NCBI GenBank assembly: GCA_963920765.1
Contig: OY987246.1
Span: 11,466,868-11,530,867 of the forward strand
Source of the DNA: Ulota crispa
Taxonomy: Eukaryota > Streptophyta > Bryopsida > Orthotrichales > Orthotrichaceae
Reading direction: 5' to 3'
DNA length: 64,000 nt
Below, in pieces: positions 1 to 10,689 of the stretch. Position numbers and translations under genes: made by a program. Under the pieces are notes generated by a model, which saw only the letters and a program-made list of their open reading frames with translations, was not told the DNA's origin and did no database searches. Numbering within the stretch: the first letter of the stretch is position 1; every line of letters starts with the position of its first letter.

Positions 1-82
1 CAGCATGGCCGAGTGGTCTAAGGCGCCAGACTCAAGTTCTGGTCTTCGTAAGGGGGCGTGGGTTCGAACCCCACTGCTGACA
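1..82 (+). tRNA. tRNA-Leu(CAA), 5' end cut by window edge
   Basis: The D arm (GCCGAGTGG), a five-pair anticodon stem CCAGA/TCTGG around the loop CTCAAGT with anticodon CAA at 33-35, a long class II variable arm, and the T arm GGTTCGAACC are all present. The 3' acceptor strand TGCTGAC (75-81) would pair with GTCAGCA, of which only CAGCA is in the window, so two bases are missing upstream. Base 82 is the discriminator A. There is no anticodon intron. It decodes the leucine codon UUG. Confidence 0.95.
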
Positions 83-167
83 TGGCATTTTTCTTCATGT
101 GGCACTTTAATTTTCTGCTTGCTTGTGTTTCTCTTTCTCTTCTATTTGCTGTCTTTTAACCAGCCAA

Positions 168-1101
168 CCCCTAAAGGTCAAGCTGTCCCCTGGGGACAGT
201 TGAGATTTTGGGCATGTACCTATAGCTAATCTAGTTTTTATGATTTTTTTTAAACTTTTATTGAAGGTGGGGAATTTCAAGACCTACATGGGAATCTAAT
301 TTTTTTTGTCATTCTGACATTTGACGAAGAAGATATACAAGAATTTAGGTTGTCCGAGGGAGGGAGGGCAATCCAGGCAGACCAAAAGTTTCTTAAAAAT
401 TTGTATTTTCTAAAAATAGAAATATGAAATTGGTTCTTTAGAATTTCTTATATGTGGGAAGCTTTGAATCATTCAACTTCAATCGATGAGATGAAAGTTA
501 TGAGATGTTTTAGTTTGTGGGCAATTATGGATTCTCTACACTAAAATAAACTTTGAAGTCCTTTATTTTCCACATTTTTTAATATTTTGGAAAAAAAACT
601 AAACCTAAGGAAGTAGATTGTTTATCACAACATTATGACTATTGGGATTTGCATTTTTCATTTCAATCATTAAATTCTTCATAATTTAATGATTTGACTC
701 ATTCTCTACTTCATTTTACTTACAATTTTCCCCCATGTGTAGTATAGTTCCAATTGATTTGAAAATTTTCCCACACATACCTAACTTGGTCTGCTACTCG
801 GGAAAAATAAACCTCAACTTTGTGTAGAGTAATTTTTTTCATGTAAGTGTGGACAAAGGCTTCTGCAATTTTTTGGACAACACAAAAAAAAAACTTTTTT
901 TTTCACTTTAGATTTAAATATCTCCCTCCTCTCCATCTAGAATGACCTGGTTTTTTCCCACAAGTACCTCTTCTAATCTAAGGCAAGATCCTAAGGTTGG
1001 ATTTGCAAAACAAACTTTAATTCCTACTTTTCTACTCATTCTCCCCAAAGTGGCAGTTAATAGTGACTTTCACTAGAGAAAATTGCTTGGGCTTTTAGGG
1101 G
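168..1101. mobile_element. ~0.93 kb TTAA-flanked element, copy 1
   Basis: The left end is CCCCTAAAGGTC after a decayed TTAA (CCAA), and the right end is CTTTTAGGGG followed by TTAA at 1102-1105. It is the inverted homologue of the 1405-2338 copy over almost its whole length; both carry the stretch GGGATTTTGGGCATGTACC or a near variant just inside one end. No open frame of transposase size. It starts about 85 bp after the tRNA. The family is non-autonomous; the TTAA target suggests piggyBac-type mobilisation, which is inference. Confidence 0.75.
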
Positions 1102-1404
1102 TTAAATTATGTTTTTTTGTAGGTAAGTGAAAAGAAGCTCAACAAAAATGTTGTGTGCGCCCATCCACAAATACACTAATTTTAGTATTTTTCATCAAAA
1201 TTTGAACTTTTGGTGAACACTTCTAGTGGAATTATAGCTAGTCTGTTGAAGTAGGATTTAGGCAAAAAATTGCTAGGAATTTAAAGGTTGCTTTTAACCA
1301 TGGTTGTCACATTGTGCCGCCCGTCTATCTGCCTGCCTATACACCTAAAGTGTCCAATTGAGATCATGGTCTGTCCAATGAAGTCAATCCATAGTTGACT
1401 TTAA

Positions 1405-2338
1405 CCCTTAAAAGGATCAAGCCCTTTTTTTTGCGAAAATCACTAAAAAGTACCACTTCCAAGGGATGAGTAAGAAGGTAGATATATATTTTATTTTTTT
1501 GGATATCCAACAGTAGGATCTTGCCTTGGACTTGAAGAGGTACTTATGGGAAAAAATCAGGTCATTCTAGATGGAGAGGAGGGAGATATTTACATTTGAA
1601 GTGAAGGGAAAAGGTTTTTTTCCTTGCTGCCAAAAAATTTCAGAAGCCTTTGACCACTCTTCTAACAAAAAAATTGCTCTACCCAAAGTTGTGCTTTATT
1701 TTTCCATATAGGAGATCAAATTAGGTATATGTCGGAGAATTTTCAAATCAATTGGAACTACACAACACATGGGAAAAAAGTAGTAAGTAAAAAGAATTAG
1801 AGGCTGAATGAGTCAAACACTAAATTGTTAAGAATTTAATTATTAAAATGAAAAATACAAATCCCAACGGTTGTAATGTTGTGATAAACAATCTACTTCT
1901 TTGAGTTTAGTTTTTTTTCCAAACTATTGAAAATTGATTAAAATAAATGACTTCAAAGTTTATTTTAGAGTAGAGAATTCATAACTGCCCGCAAACAAGA
2001 ACTCCTCATAACTTTCATCTCATTGATTTAAATTGAATGATCAAAAGCTTCCCACATATGAGAAAATCTAAAAAACCAATTTCAAATTTTTGTTCAAAAA
2101 ATGCAATTTTTAAGAAGTTTTTTGAGCTGCCCACATTGCCCCTCCTCCCCTAGTTTTGATAAATTCTTGCATAACTTCTTTGTCAAATGTCAAAATGAAG
2201 AAAAAATTAGCTGCCCATGGAGATCTCTAAATTCCCCACCTTCAATAAAAGTTTCAAAAAATTATACAAAGTAGCTTATCCAAAGGTACATGCCCAAAAT
2301 CCCATTTGTCCCCTGGAGGGTCAATGGTCCTTTAGGGG
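1405..2338. mobile_element. ~0.93 kb TTAA-flanked element, copy 2 (inverted)
   Basis: Flanked by TTAA at 1401-1404 and at 2339-2342. The ends are CCCTTAAAAGGATC and GGTCCTTTAGGGG. It runs in the opposite sense to copy 1, so together they form a potential long hairpin with a spacer of about 300 bp. No protein-coding remnant recognised. Confidence 0.8.
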
Positions 2339-2463
2339 TTAACTTATCACTTGTGCATGAAGGCTATGTGAAATGGAAAGCCACTTGTTTGTTCAATCTT
2401 TTAAATCCACTATAGAGATCCTGAAGCAATCTCCTATCTTCAAGTGTATATAAAGCCAAAAAC

Positions 2464-2940
2464 AATATATCATATAGTTTGATATAGTAGGTTGGGAGCA
2501 GATTTGGCATAAAATAATTTCCCAAAATTTAGCCCAACTATTCTATAAATCTTTCTCCAAAAGTGCCCAATGTTGAATAAAACAAAAAATTGAAGTGCTT
2601 AATATCGTAAAGGTCATTAAGCTTAGCTAATTTTGGAAGGTCAAGACTGATCCCGAAGGGCTCAAAGTACCAACTCCACATCAAGGGCTAATTTTGAAAA
2701 GTGAAGGATGCTTTGAATTTGAGGAAAGTTTGATTCTATTAAAAAAATTGATCGGTTGCCTTATAATAACATTTTCTTTGGAAAAGCCCAATCTTTATTT
2801 AATTACTAAACATGATGCCATATCAAGAGTTTCCCAAAAAATATTTAATTTGGCAGTTGAGAAGTTTCCCAAAAAATATTTAATTTGGCAGTTAAGAGCC
2901 GAATCTGCTCTTAACCTACAATAATATACTACTTGTGGTG
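2464..2940. repeat. Fold-back repeat with internal 35-bp tandem duplication
   Basis: The left part carries GTTGGGAGCAGATTTGGC and the right part its near complement GCCGAATCTGCTCTTAAC, giving inverted ends. Inside the right half a 35-bp unit starting GTTTCCCAAAAAATATTTAA is present twice, at 2829 and 2864. The boundaries are approximate and the family is not recognised. Confidence 0.45.
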
Positions 2941-3218
2941 CCAATGCATCAATAGACAACATTGAAAACATTAGGAAGAGCTATTAGTTCAAGTTGTTTT
3001 AAGAAATTGAAGAAAATTGATATGGAGTTTGTTATTGATTGAATAATTGTAGACATATTCATTCAAAAATTGGATTATTGTTGCTATTCCTTATGCTAAT
3101 AACTTGGTGAAAATGTTCTAAATAATCTCTAAGATAAGCAAGAAGCTAGTGGTGTCTAGGCTTTCTTATAAAAATCAAGGTAAACATGTAGTTCACTAAC
3201 TAAAGGTTTAAATCTTAA

Positions 3219-3444
3219 CCCTAAAAGGACCATAGGCCATAGAATATACGCTACCATATAATTTGTATTTGCTACTGGTAATAAGTTTTAATTTGGGATC
3301 TTAAGTAGCTCATTAGAACCGCTTTGATTTATTCTTCAACTTCTTTGTTGATTTCAAATGTAGTATAGGTGTGGATCCATTCCAAATACAAGAAAAATAC
3401 CCCATATTGTATTGGTCGCAGCGGCATGCTCAGTCCTTTAAGGG
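3219..3444. mobile_element. ~0.23 kb TTAA-flanked MITE, subfamily s, copy 1
   Basis: TTAA at 3215-3218 and 3445-3448; ends CCCTAAAAGGACC and GTCCTTTAAGGG. Its interior recurs at about 4341-4568, 6087-6319 and 59993-60225, including GGTGTGGATCCATTCCAAAT or close variants. The right TTAA is also the left TTAA of the next element (3449-3988). Confidence 0.8.
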
Positions 3445-3448
3445 TTAA

Positions 3449-3988
3449 CCCCTAAACGCCCAAGGGGGTAAGGGCAAAACATAGATGTATTACAAAATAA
3501 TACTTATGTAATTTTGATGAAGTTTGCTTCAAAAGAAGAAACAAAAATCATGATGTTTAGTAATTATCCATATAGCCAAATATTCAAAAAAAGTTTTGGA
3601 TTTTTATTTAATGAATTTAGAATCATGTACTATTTAATATTCACCAAATTTACAAATTTTATTCATAAATTTTAAAATTTGGTTTAGGGTTAAAAACATA
3701 CATTCTATTGTAAACTTCAAAAATGCAATCTTTTTCAATGGAAAGAACATCATTAGTTTTCCAAAATAGTAAGTTTTATAACACTAGCAAGTATTAAACT
3801 ATTTGTCTTTGAAAAGTTCTCCTTGATGGAGTATAACTTGGATTCACATGATTCAAGTTAAGTTGGAAAGTAGACTTGATTTTCTATTACAAGTCAAAAA
3901 TGTTTTTTTTGAAAAAAGTACTTTTTGTCTTCAGCAGCCCAAAAAAAATGGTCAATAACCAAAAACTAGTCTATTGGGAGCTTAGGGG
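3449..3988. mobile_element. 540-bp TTAA-flanked element abutting the previous one
   Basis: Starts CCCCTAAACGCCC immediately after the shared TTAA at 3445-3448 and ends GAGCTTAGGGG before TTAA at 3989-3992. Its interior is unlike the 0.93 kb and 0.23 kb subfamilies; only the termini agree. Confidence 0.65.
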
Positions 3989-4340
3989 TTAACATGTATC
4001 ACTTGTATGATATTAGTTGCAAAATTGATTTTTAAAACAAAAAAATATATATTGAATGTAGCAAGTGAAGTGAAGTTGGTACATTATGAAAATTACATTA
4101 GCAATAAGTAGTTTGCATATTAAAATGTCTTACCTAAGGGATGTATTAGTTTGACTACAACTTTTTGTAACTAAATGTAGCTCATTTAAGTTCTCCACTA
4201 TCCAATTTTGAAAATTTTATTTTGAGAATCTCTTTAACAATAGATTGTCATGAGTACAATTCAACTCCCATTTTCAATCAATTTCTATGATAAACAAATC
4301 CTTAAAACCACAAGTACAATTTAAACAATTAGAAACGTAA

Positions 4341-4568
4341 TCCTTTGACGTCTGAGTGTGCCGCTATGACTAGTACAATATAAGGTTTGCTTTATGTATT
4401 TGGAGTAGATTCACACCTTTACTACATTTGAGATCAACAAAAAATTTGGAAAATAGATCAATACAATTCTAGTGAGCTATTTGAGATCCCAAATTACAAC
4501 TTCTTGTTTGTAGCGAATGTCAATTATACGGCAACATACATATACTATGCCCTATGGTCATTTAAGGG
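4341..4568. mobile_element. ~0.23 kb TTAA MITE, subfamily s, copy 2 (reverse)
   Basis: The right end GTCATTTAAGGG meets TTAA at 4569-4572. The interior is the reverse complement of the 3219-3444 copy. The left end has decayed (around TCCTTTGACG), so that border is approximate. Confidence 0.6.
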
Positions 4569-5538
4569 TTAAGAAACTCAATTACCACCTTCATTATCCG
4601 CTAGATCAGGAATGTTCTACTTGATCTGAATCGGTGCACCAAATTAAATTGATAATTCTTACTTCCTAGAGTCTAGACAATGGTTTCATTACCCCATACA
4701 AATCTAAATATTTAAGTTCTGCGCATATCATTACCACTTCTTTATATTCGTTTTTGCAGACTCCTTGTTTGATCATTTTAGCGAGTTTCAAACTGAACTA
4801 AAAAGTAACGATCGTGCAGTTAACATATCTCGGAGTAAGCAACGAATACTTCAAAATACTAACCCAAAACCCTTCAAGTGAAATTCCACTCATTCAGCAA
4901 AGCACTGCAACATTTTTTCTTTTTGCAATGGCAAATGAACTGGCTTGATCTTTCTAGATTAATAGATAAATAAGTACAATTTTCCTTCTGTTGATGCACC
5001 CACTACAGGCTTGGACAGCTCAGGCTAAAACATGTCCAAACCTTTACTACCTCAAGAACAGTACCCACTAACACGTAGAGTTCAGACACTCTTAATTCTG
5101 GTACTGCTAGAAATCTTAGCACTAATAACTGTAATCTGAGAGGAAGTCTTTAATTGTAATGCTGACCTAATTGTGACACAAATCATAACGACATCAAAAA
5201 TTCAAAATAAAACTGAACGAGGTAATTATATGCGTAACAATTAGGTCAGCAAACCTTAAAAGGATCTATGACTGGTAAAGGTACCTTGTAAAAATACCTC
5301 ACTACCTGAGTGAAATTGCGCCTTCAACTTACGAAGTAAGCAAAGTCCCACCAAGCTTACCTCATTCTACACTTGGTAATCTCTCTAAACTTGATGCCTT
5401 CGTTCAAGGTGCAAGTCATTTCCACGTATCTGCATTCTGCCAAAATAAAATTGGTTCTAATAAGAAAAATTAAAAGCAAAACTAGGAAAGATCGTAAGGT
5501 ATTAGCCACACTTATCGTGCCAATAAGTTAAAACGAAG

Positions 5539-5862
5539 GGAAAATCATGAATACCCCTGAAGTTTGCAATATTTTCATAGATACCCCTGCTTTTTCAGAA
5601 AATTCACAGATTGCCTTAGACTAAATTTTGTTACGTTTGTTTTTTTTGTTATTGTGCATGCCACTTCCCTTTGTCCTTTGAGCGCACATTGCTTCTTTTT
5701 TGTTTTATTACATTCTTTGTTTCAACATTGGGCATGAAGAAAGTACAAGCACAACAAATCAATGTTTAAAAATTATGGTTCAAGGATATTTGTGCAATTT
5801 CTAAAAAAGGAGGGGTATCTATGAAAATATTGCAAACTTCAAGGTTATCCATGAAAGTTTTC
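5539..5862. mobile_element. Fold-back MITE, GGAAAAT ends, copy 1
   Basis: The left arm reads through AGTTTGCAATATTTTCATAG and the right arm is its complement, with outer ends GGAAAATCATG and CATGAAAGTTTTCC. Related copies lie at 13971-14302 and, split by later insertions, at 34185-36486. No coding content. Confidence 0.7.
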
Positions 5863-6086
5863 CTAAAACATAATAGATGTGAGGACAATGTACGGGAAGA
5901 ACCGGCATTTAGTTACAAGCTAGCTAATTGATTTTGAGGATTGCCAAATTGAATTCAAAAATTTAGGAAAAAAGCCAACCATTTTTATAAAAAAAAAGAG
6001 AATATTCTTTATTTCTATAGGCTTAGTCAAGAGTATACTCTATCCAACTGATTGGCCCAAGAGAATGTAGGGTATTGATGGGTTAA

Positions 6087-6319
6087 CCCTTAAAGGACCG
6101 CTCTATGTATTACATACTAAAATATGCTGCCGTATAATTGGCATTTACAACCAATAATTTTTTTTTAATTTGGGATCTTGACTAGCTCACTAGAACCGCA
6201 TTGATCTATATTCTAACTTCTTTGTTGATCTTAAATATAGTAAAGGTGTGGATGCATTCCAAATACAAGAAAATACTAAATACTGTATTGACCACAAAGG
6301 CTCCTTGGTCCTTTAAAGG
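6087..6319. mobile_element. ~0.23 kb TTAA MITE at the 3' end of the MADS gene
   Basis: TTAA at 6083-6086 and 6320-6323; ends CCCTTAAAGGACC and GGTCCTTTAAAGG. It belongs to the same subfamily as 3219-3444. Its right TTAA lies one base from the stop codon of the MADS reading frame (6325-6327), so the transcribed 3' end of that gene must run into or through the element. Confidence 0.8.
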
Positions 6320-6324
6320 TTAAG

Positions 6325-9300
6325 CTAAAAAAACTCCCCGGACTGAGATGAGGATGAGGAGCAGTTAGTTACCTGGCCGAAGAACCCAGATGGGTACTGA
6401 GAGCTCGTGTAGGCCTGAGCATGGTGGTGAGCCTGGTGCCAACTAGAAGACGCAGCCGCAGCATTGCTGGCGTGACCGTGACCGTGACTGTGACCGTGAC
6501 CATGGTCGTGCCCATGGTCGTGCCCATGACCGTGTTGCTGTTGCTGCTGCTGGTCAGATGCAATGCCGAACGCCGTCTCGGCGGTGCCGCTACTGCTGGA
6601 CGAGGCACCGATGAAGCCGAGGTTCTGCTTGATTTCCAGCTTGGCGGCTTTCTTCGGCTCCAGCCGGTCCACGTCATACTGGGAGCCTGCCGGAGGAGGC
6701 TCCTGCAGCGCCATGTCGTGGATGGACAAGCCCACGCGGTTGTTGCTGCCGCTAACGAGTGGCACCATCTGCCCCAAGTTGTGAAGACTAGACGGCGCTG
6801 ATGCCGCTGCTGCCGCTGCCGCAGCTCCTGGGAAGAAAATCGATGGACTTGTCTCGCTCGGACTCACCACTTCCCTGTTCATTGATCCAGCATCAACAAC
6901 AGTAAGGCAACCTCGCTAGAAGAAAAAGGTGTCCCAGAAAGAAAAAGGTGTCTTAAATAACTGGTCCACTTGCATATGTTCTAAATTACTATCTAGTCAT
7001 TATTGAATGACTCAATTATGAGTAGATTTTTAATATACTTGCAATTGTTGTGGACCAGTCATTTTCAAGTTTGAATTAAAAAATGAGTAAGGTAGGAGGT
7101 TGTAAATGTATCCAAGCTCTAAGATGATTCATCTCCTCAAAATGTATCATGTTTATACATGTTGTTTTTTAGAGACTTTAACAATGTAAATACAATGTAT
7201 ATTTGAAGAGGTGGACCATGCTAGAGCCCTATGCCATTTCAACTTCAAAAATTCATAACTAATTCCACAAAATTTCAAAAAATATGAAACAACTTAGGTT
7301 AGATGCCAATTCCTCTTGTCTTTCAAGAAATATTTACTGAAAAATATTTCAAGAAATTTTGCCTCCCCAAAATTCAGTTTCAGCCCTTAGATGGTCCATT
7401 CATGAGCTTCCTAGTTCCTACAACATGATACTCATTAATTTGAGAAAAACACTTTCCCAAAATGGATTTTGGGTTGCTATATTATGCATTTGTAAGAAAA
7501 TTATGGTAATTTAAAAAGATTTTTTGATAATTCCATCAAGATGGTTCATCATTGATGTAAAGGCTTCAAGAAATATTCATAAAATGAAAAATTCAGAAGT
7601 TCCAAAATCAAGGTTTTTTCCCTAAATCAACGAATACCGCATTCTACGGTTCTACCTTACCCCACTACAACAAATACGTTCAAGATATTTGTACCTCACA
7701 ATAGAAAGCCAGGGTGCTGATTGCAAAAAAAACTCTATTCATGAGATGCTAAGACTACTCAAGCTTTGATGGGAGACTACATGATTATACAAAAACCAAG
7801 GTACCTTGAAATGTGTGCAGGCACGATGGCCTGGCTGTTGTTGTCAGTCTGCTGCTCCATGAAATCTTGAAGCGTAGCTTCACTCCGCTCAGGCATATTC
7901 CATTGCAGGAATGGCGACTGCGCAGTCCCTGCAATACTTCCCTGCTGTTGTTGCTGCTGCTGCTGTAGCTGTTGCTGTTGTTGTTGGTGCTGTTGTTGGT
8001 GCTGTTGCTGGCGTAGTGCCATCATCTGTAAATTAAAACGTATCATTAGAAAGCGTCCGTCGTCAAATTTACTAGGTAGGATAATGAAACATTACGTCAG
8101 AAAAAAAACATCTAGAACACAATACTCATTCATGTGGGAAAAAAAACGTACGTTTTGAGACTTTTGGGTTTCACATTCTTGAATGATTATTTACTATTTA
8201 CTAAATACTCTTTCGCCCCCGTGAGTGTTCAATTGGAGGAAGAACTCAGATTCTATGCCCTTACTTCGGCACACATTGCAGGACAATTAATTTAAATCCA
8301 AAATCTATAATACCAAATTTTTTGGACTAAAAATTAGACTTTTTGAGACGATACATATCACAGCTTTTGGAGCACAAATCTCACGAATTTAACAACATTG
8401 ACGTTATTTGGAACTTTTGAGGCTAAAAACTTTTTTTTTTGTGCTTGTAAGAAACTTCATATACAGTCGCGATATTTGACTGTTCAAAGCTCAACTCTAA
8501 GAACTACAGCTGTTGAAGATTTAGGTTTCCAGGCGCCTGTTTTGGGAAAATGGTTAAGTGGGGGAGTTTTTGCCAACTGGCTTTTTTTAGTATACCTGTT
8601 GATAACTGTTGCCCAGAAACTCATGCTGCTGTCTTTGCATTGCGCTAGCAGCTTGATACGCACTGCTCACATAATTCTGCAGATAAATGGATACCAAGTT
8701 TTAGTCACTTTACCCCATGACATGGCGAAGAATTTTACTGTAAAGGCCGCTCTATCTTTCTATCACCTTTTCTGGTACCGGAACATATGTATATTGCCGT
8801 TGGGATTCTAAAGAGTCTCAACCAGTGTATGTAAAACACGTGGCTAACGTTGAGGGAAAAGTAACCATGTTTTTTGGTGCTGGTTATAAGAGAGTGCCGA
8901 GGTTTTACCTTTCGTGCACGCACTCGTTCAAGTGCCTGCTCCAATTCAGTTTCCATGGAGGCAAGTTGATGGACAGAAGTAACGCTCTGTAAAAGTTGCT
9001 CATCTGCCAGATATAACCTTGCTCTTTGTTGCACCAACTCCTTTTCCTGTTGGGACTTCTTCAGCTCCTCTTGTAATAACTAATCACATACAAAAAAAAT
9101 ACTTACATCAGGCCTCGCTAATGGTGCCTCAAATCTAAATGTCTAAGACTTGGAAAGAAAGTTAAGTACACACTCGGTTGTTGTATTACTTCTCCATCTG
9201 ATCACTTTTTGAGCTTCAGTTTCTGTGACTTTACATTAGGTTTATTAGAGTTTAGCGACAAGTCAAACTCACCCCAACTTCGTAGCTTTTGCTCCTGTTT

Positions 9301-10689
9301 TCCAAAACATGCCAAAAAAAACCATAACCCAGTCAGCAAAGACACAAATATTCTCGTCTCAGAGAAGCGAGTAAAAGTGACGTAGTTTATAAATCGTGAA
9401 TGAGGTAAAGTGTAACTCAAATCCGACCATGTACTTAATGGCGTCCGTCTGTACACAAGGTGGTCATTTTACAACTCAAATCTAGGTAAGCCATAGATAG
9501 CTCATCACAAAAGATGAGCTATCTATGCTTACACAGATTTGAGTTGTAAAATGACTACCTAGTGTACATACGGGTGCACATGCAGACACGCCATTAGGTA
9601 CATGATCGGATTTGGGTTACACTTCCCTTACTGAGAAATGCATTTTCAATGCCAGTTCAAGGACAGGATGTTCAGCACTAACCCTCCCAACAGGTATTGC
9701 TGGTTGCTTGCAAGATCCTTTTCTCCGTTCAATTTCTTCAGAGCCTTATGTAAGTACTGTATTGACATCAAACACTTTCCTTTGTCATTCCAAAACCCTA
9801 CATCCCAAAACCCTACTGGTCAACGAAAGTCATCCATCTTTATAACACAGCTGCATTGCTGATCCTTATGCTACTTCTAACTCAACGAAATTGCACAGCA
9901 TTCACAAATAAAACAAGAGTTGACAGGAACTGCCAGAAAATTGAGAACTGACCTCCAGGTTTTCGATTTTTCTGAAACAACGTACACGAAAGAAAGTCAG
10001 TATATAATAAACCAAAATCACAAGTTTCAAACCTCATAAAGAATCAAGCAAAATGCATGACATCAAGAGAGAGAAGGAAGAATGTAGCTAAACCTATTGT
10101 ACTTGTTACGGTCAAATTGCATATGGAAATTGGCGAAGCGTGTGAGCATATCCTCAAAACTGCAAAAAGGCTCCAACTCTATGAGTATCGTGGTTTCAAA
10201 CTTTCTGCAATACTTTTACCAGTAACTCTAACTTACTACTTTTTCTCACACAACTCTACGATCGATTGGCATGAGATCTAGGTCAAAGGAGTATTTTTTT
10301 TTCCCACACCTTTTGTTCCGCTCATGCATTGGCAAGTTGGCAAACCGACCGATCACATCTTCAATGCTGCCAGTCACACGTGCTTCAACATTAGATACTA
10401 ACATGCATTCTACAATGTTCTAGATATAACGTCTCTCTAATCTATACTTGCAAAAACTGGCTTTACAGTAATACATGATGACTTTCTCGTAAGTTGATCG
10501 AGCGTACCTGCAATTACTGAACTGAGTGAGCTTTCCTGAGGGGGAAAAGACGATGAGAGCCAAGTCGATATCACACAACACCGACAACTCATACGCCTTC
10601 TTGATGAGGCCATTGCGCCGCTTGGAGTACGTGACCTGCCGGTTAGTTGGATTCTCAATCTTCTTTATCTCTAGCTTCACTCTTCCCAT
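6325..10689 (-). CDS. MIKC*-type MADS-box transcription factor, nine exons
   Basis: A DNA-binding transcription factor expected to act in the nucleus as a dimer on CArG-type sites. Exons read on the minus strand: 10508-10689, 10094-10159, 9953-9971, 9683-9756, 9273-9294, 8909-9079, 8596-8676, 7805-8025 and 6325-6874. All junctions are GT-AG and phases agree, giving 461 residues. Exon 1 is a complete MADS domain (residues 1-60, starting [19 protein letters not shown]). Exons 2-7 hold the I and K-like region, with [26 protein letters not shown] and MEQ/MET-type coiled-coil heptads. Exon 8 carries a glutamine-rich run, then [17 protein letters not shown]. Exon 9 has a His-Gly repeat, alanine and serine runs. 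The long split K region and MADS sequence place it in the MIKC* class (AGL65/66/104 and moss PPM3 relatives; from memory). The exon 9 acceptor (6875-6876) is weakly supported. A donor-like CCAG/GTAACT lies inside exon 9 near the end, so an alternative 3' end is possible. Confidence 0.9.
7088..7420. mobile_element. TAAGGTAGGAGG-ended element in the last MADS intron
   Basis: Left end TAAGGTAGGAGGTTGTAAA; right end CTTAGATGGTCC...CTAGTTCCTA, a decayed complement. The same ends occur at 52469-53106 and 49929-50253, and a degenerate relative lies near 41.65-41.95 kb. It lies in the intron between exons 8 and 9 of the MADS gene. No coding remnant. Confidence 0.6.
9403..9632. mobile_element. Fold-back MITE in MADS intron 4
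   Basis: A near-perfect hairpin with arms of about 105-115 bp around a loop at 9507-9512; the arms share TTTTACAACTCAAATCT and GATAGCTCATC with their complements. Relatives lie at 26441-26601 and 51938-52165. It sits between exons 5 and 4 of the MADS gene, away from the splice sites. Confidence 0.8.

Noticed and set aside
168-2338. One 2.2 kb fold-back element
   Set aside because: Each half has its own complete CCCC...GGGG termini and TTAA flanks, so two separate insertions in opposite orientation fit better.
6421-6801. 126-codon plus-strand frame across the His-Gly repeat
   Set aside because: It is the antisense shadow of MADS exon 9, with a low-complexity VTVTVT product caused by the six-base repeat.
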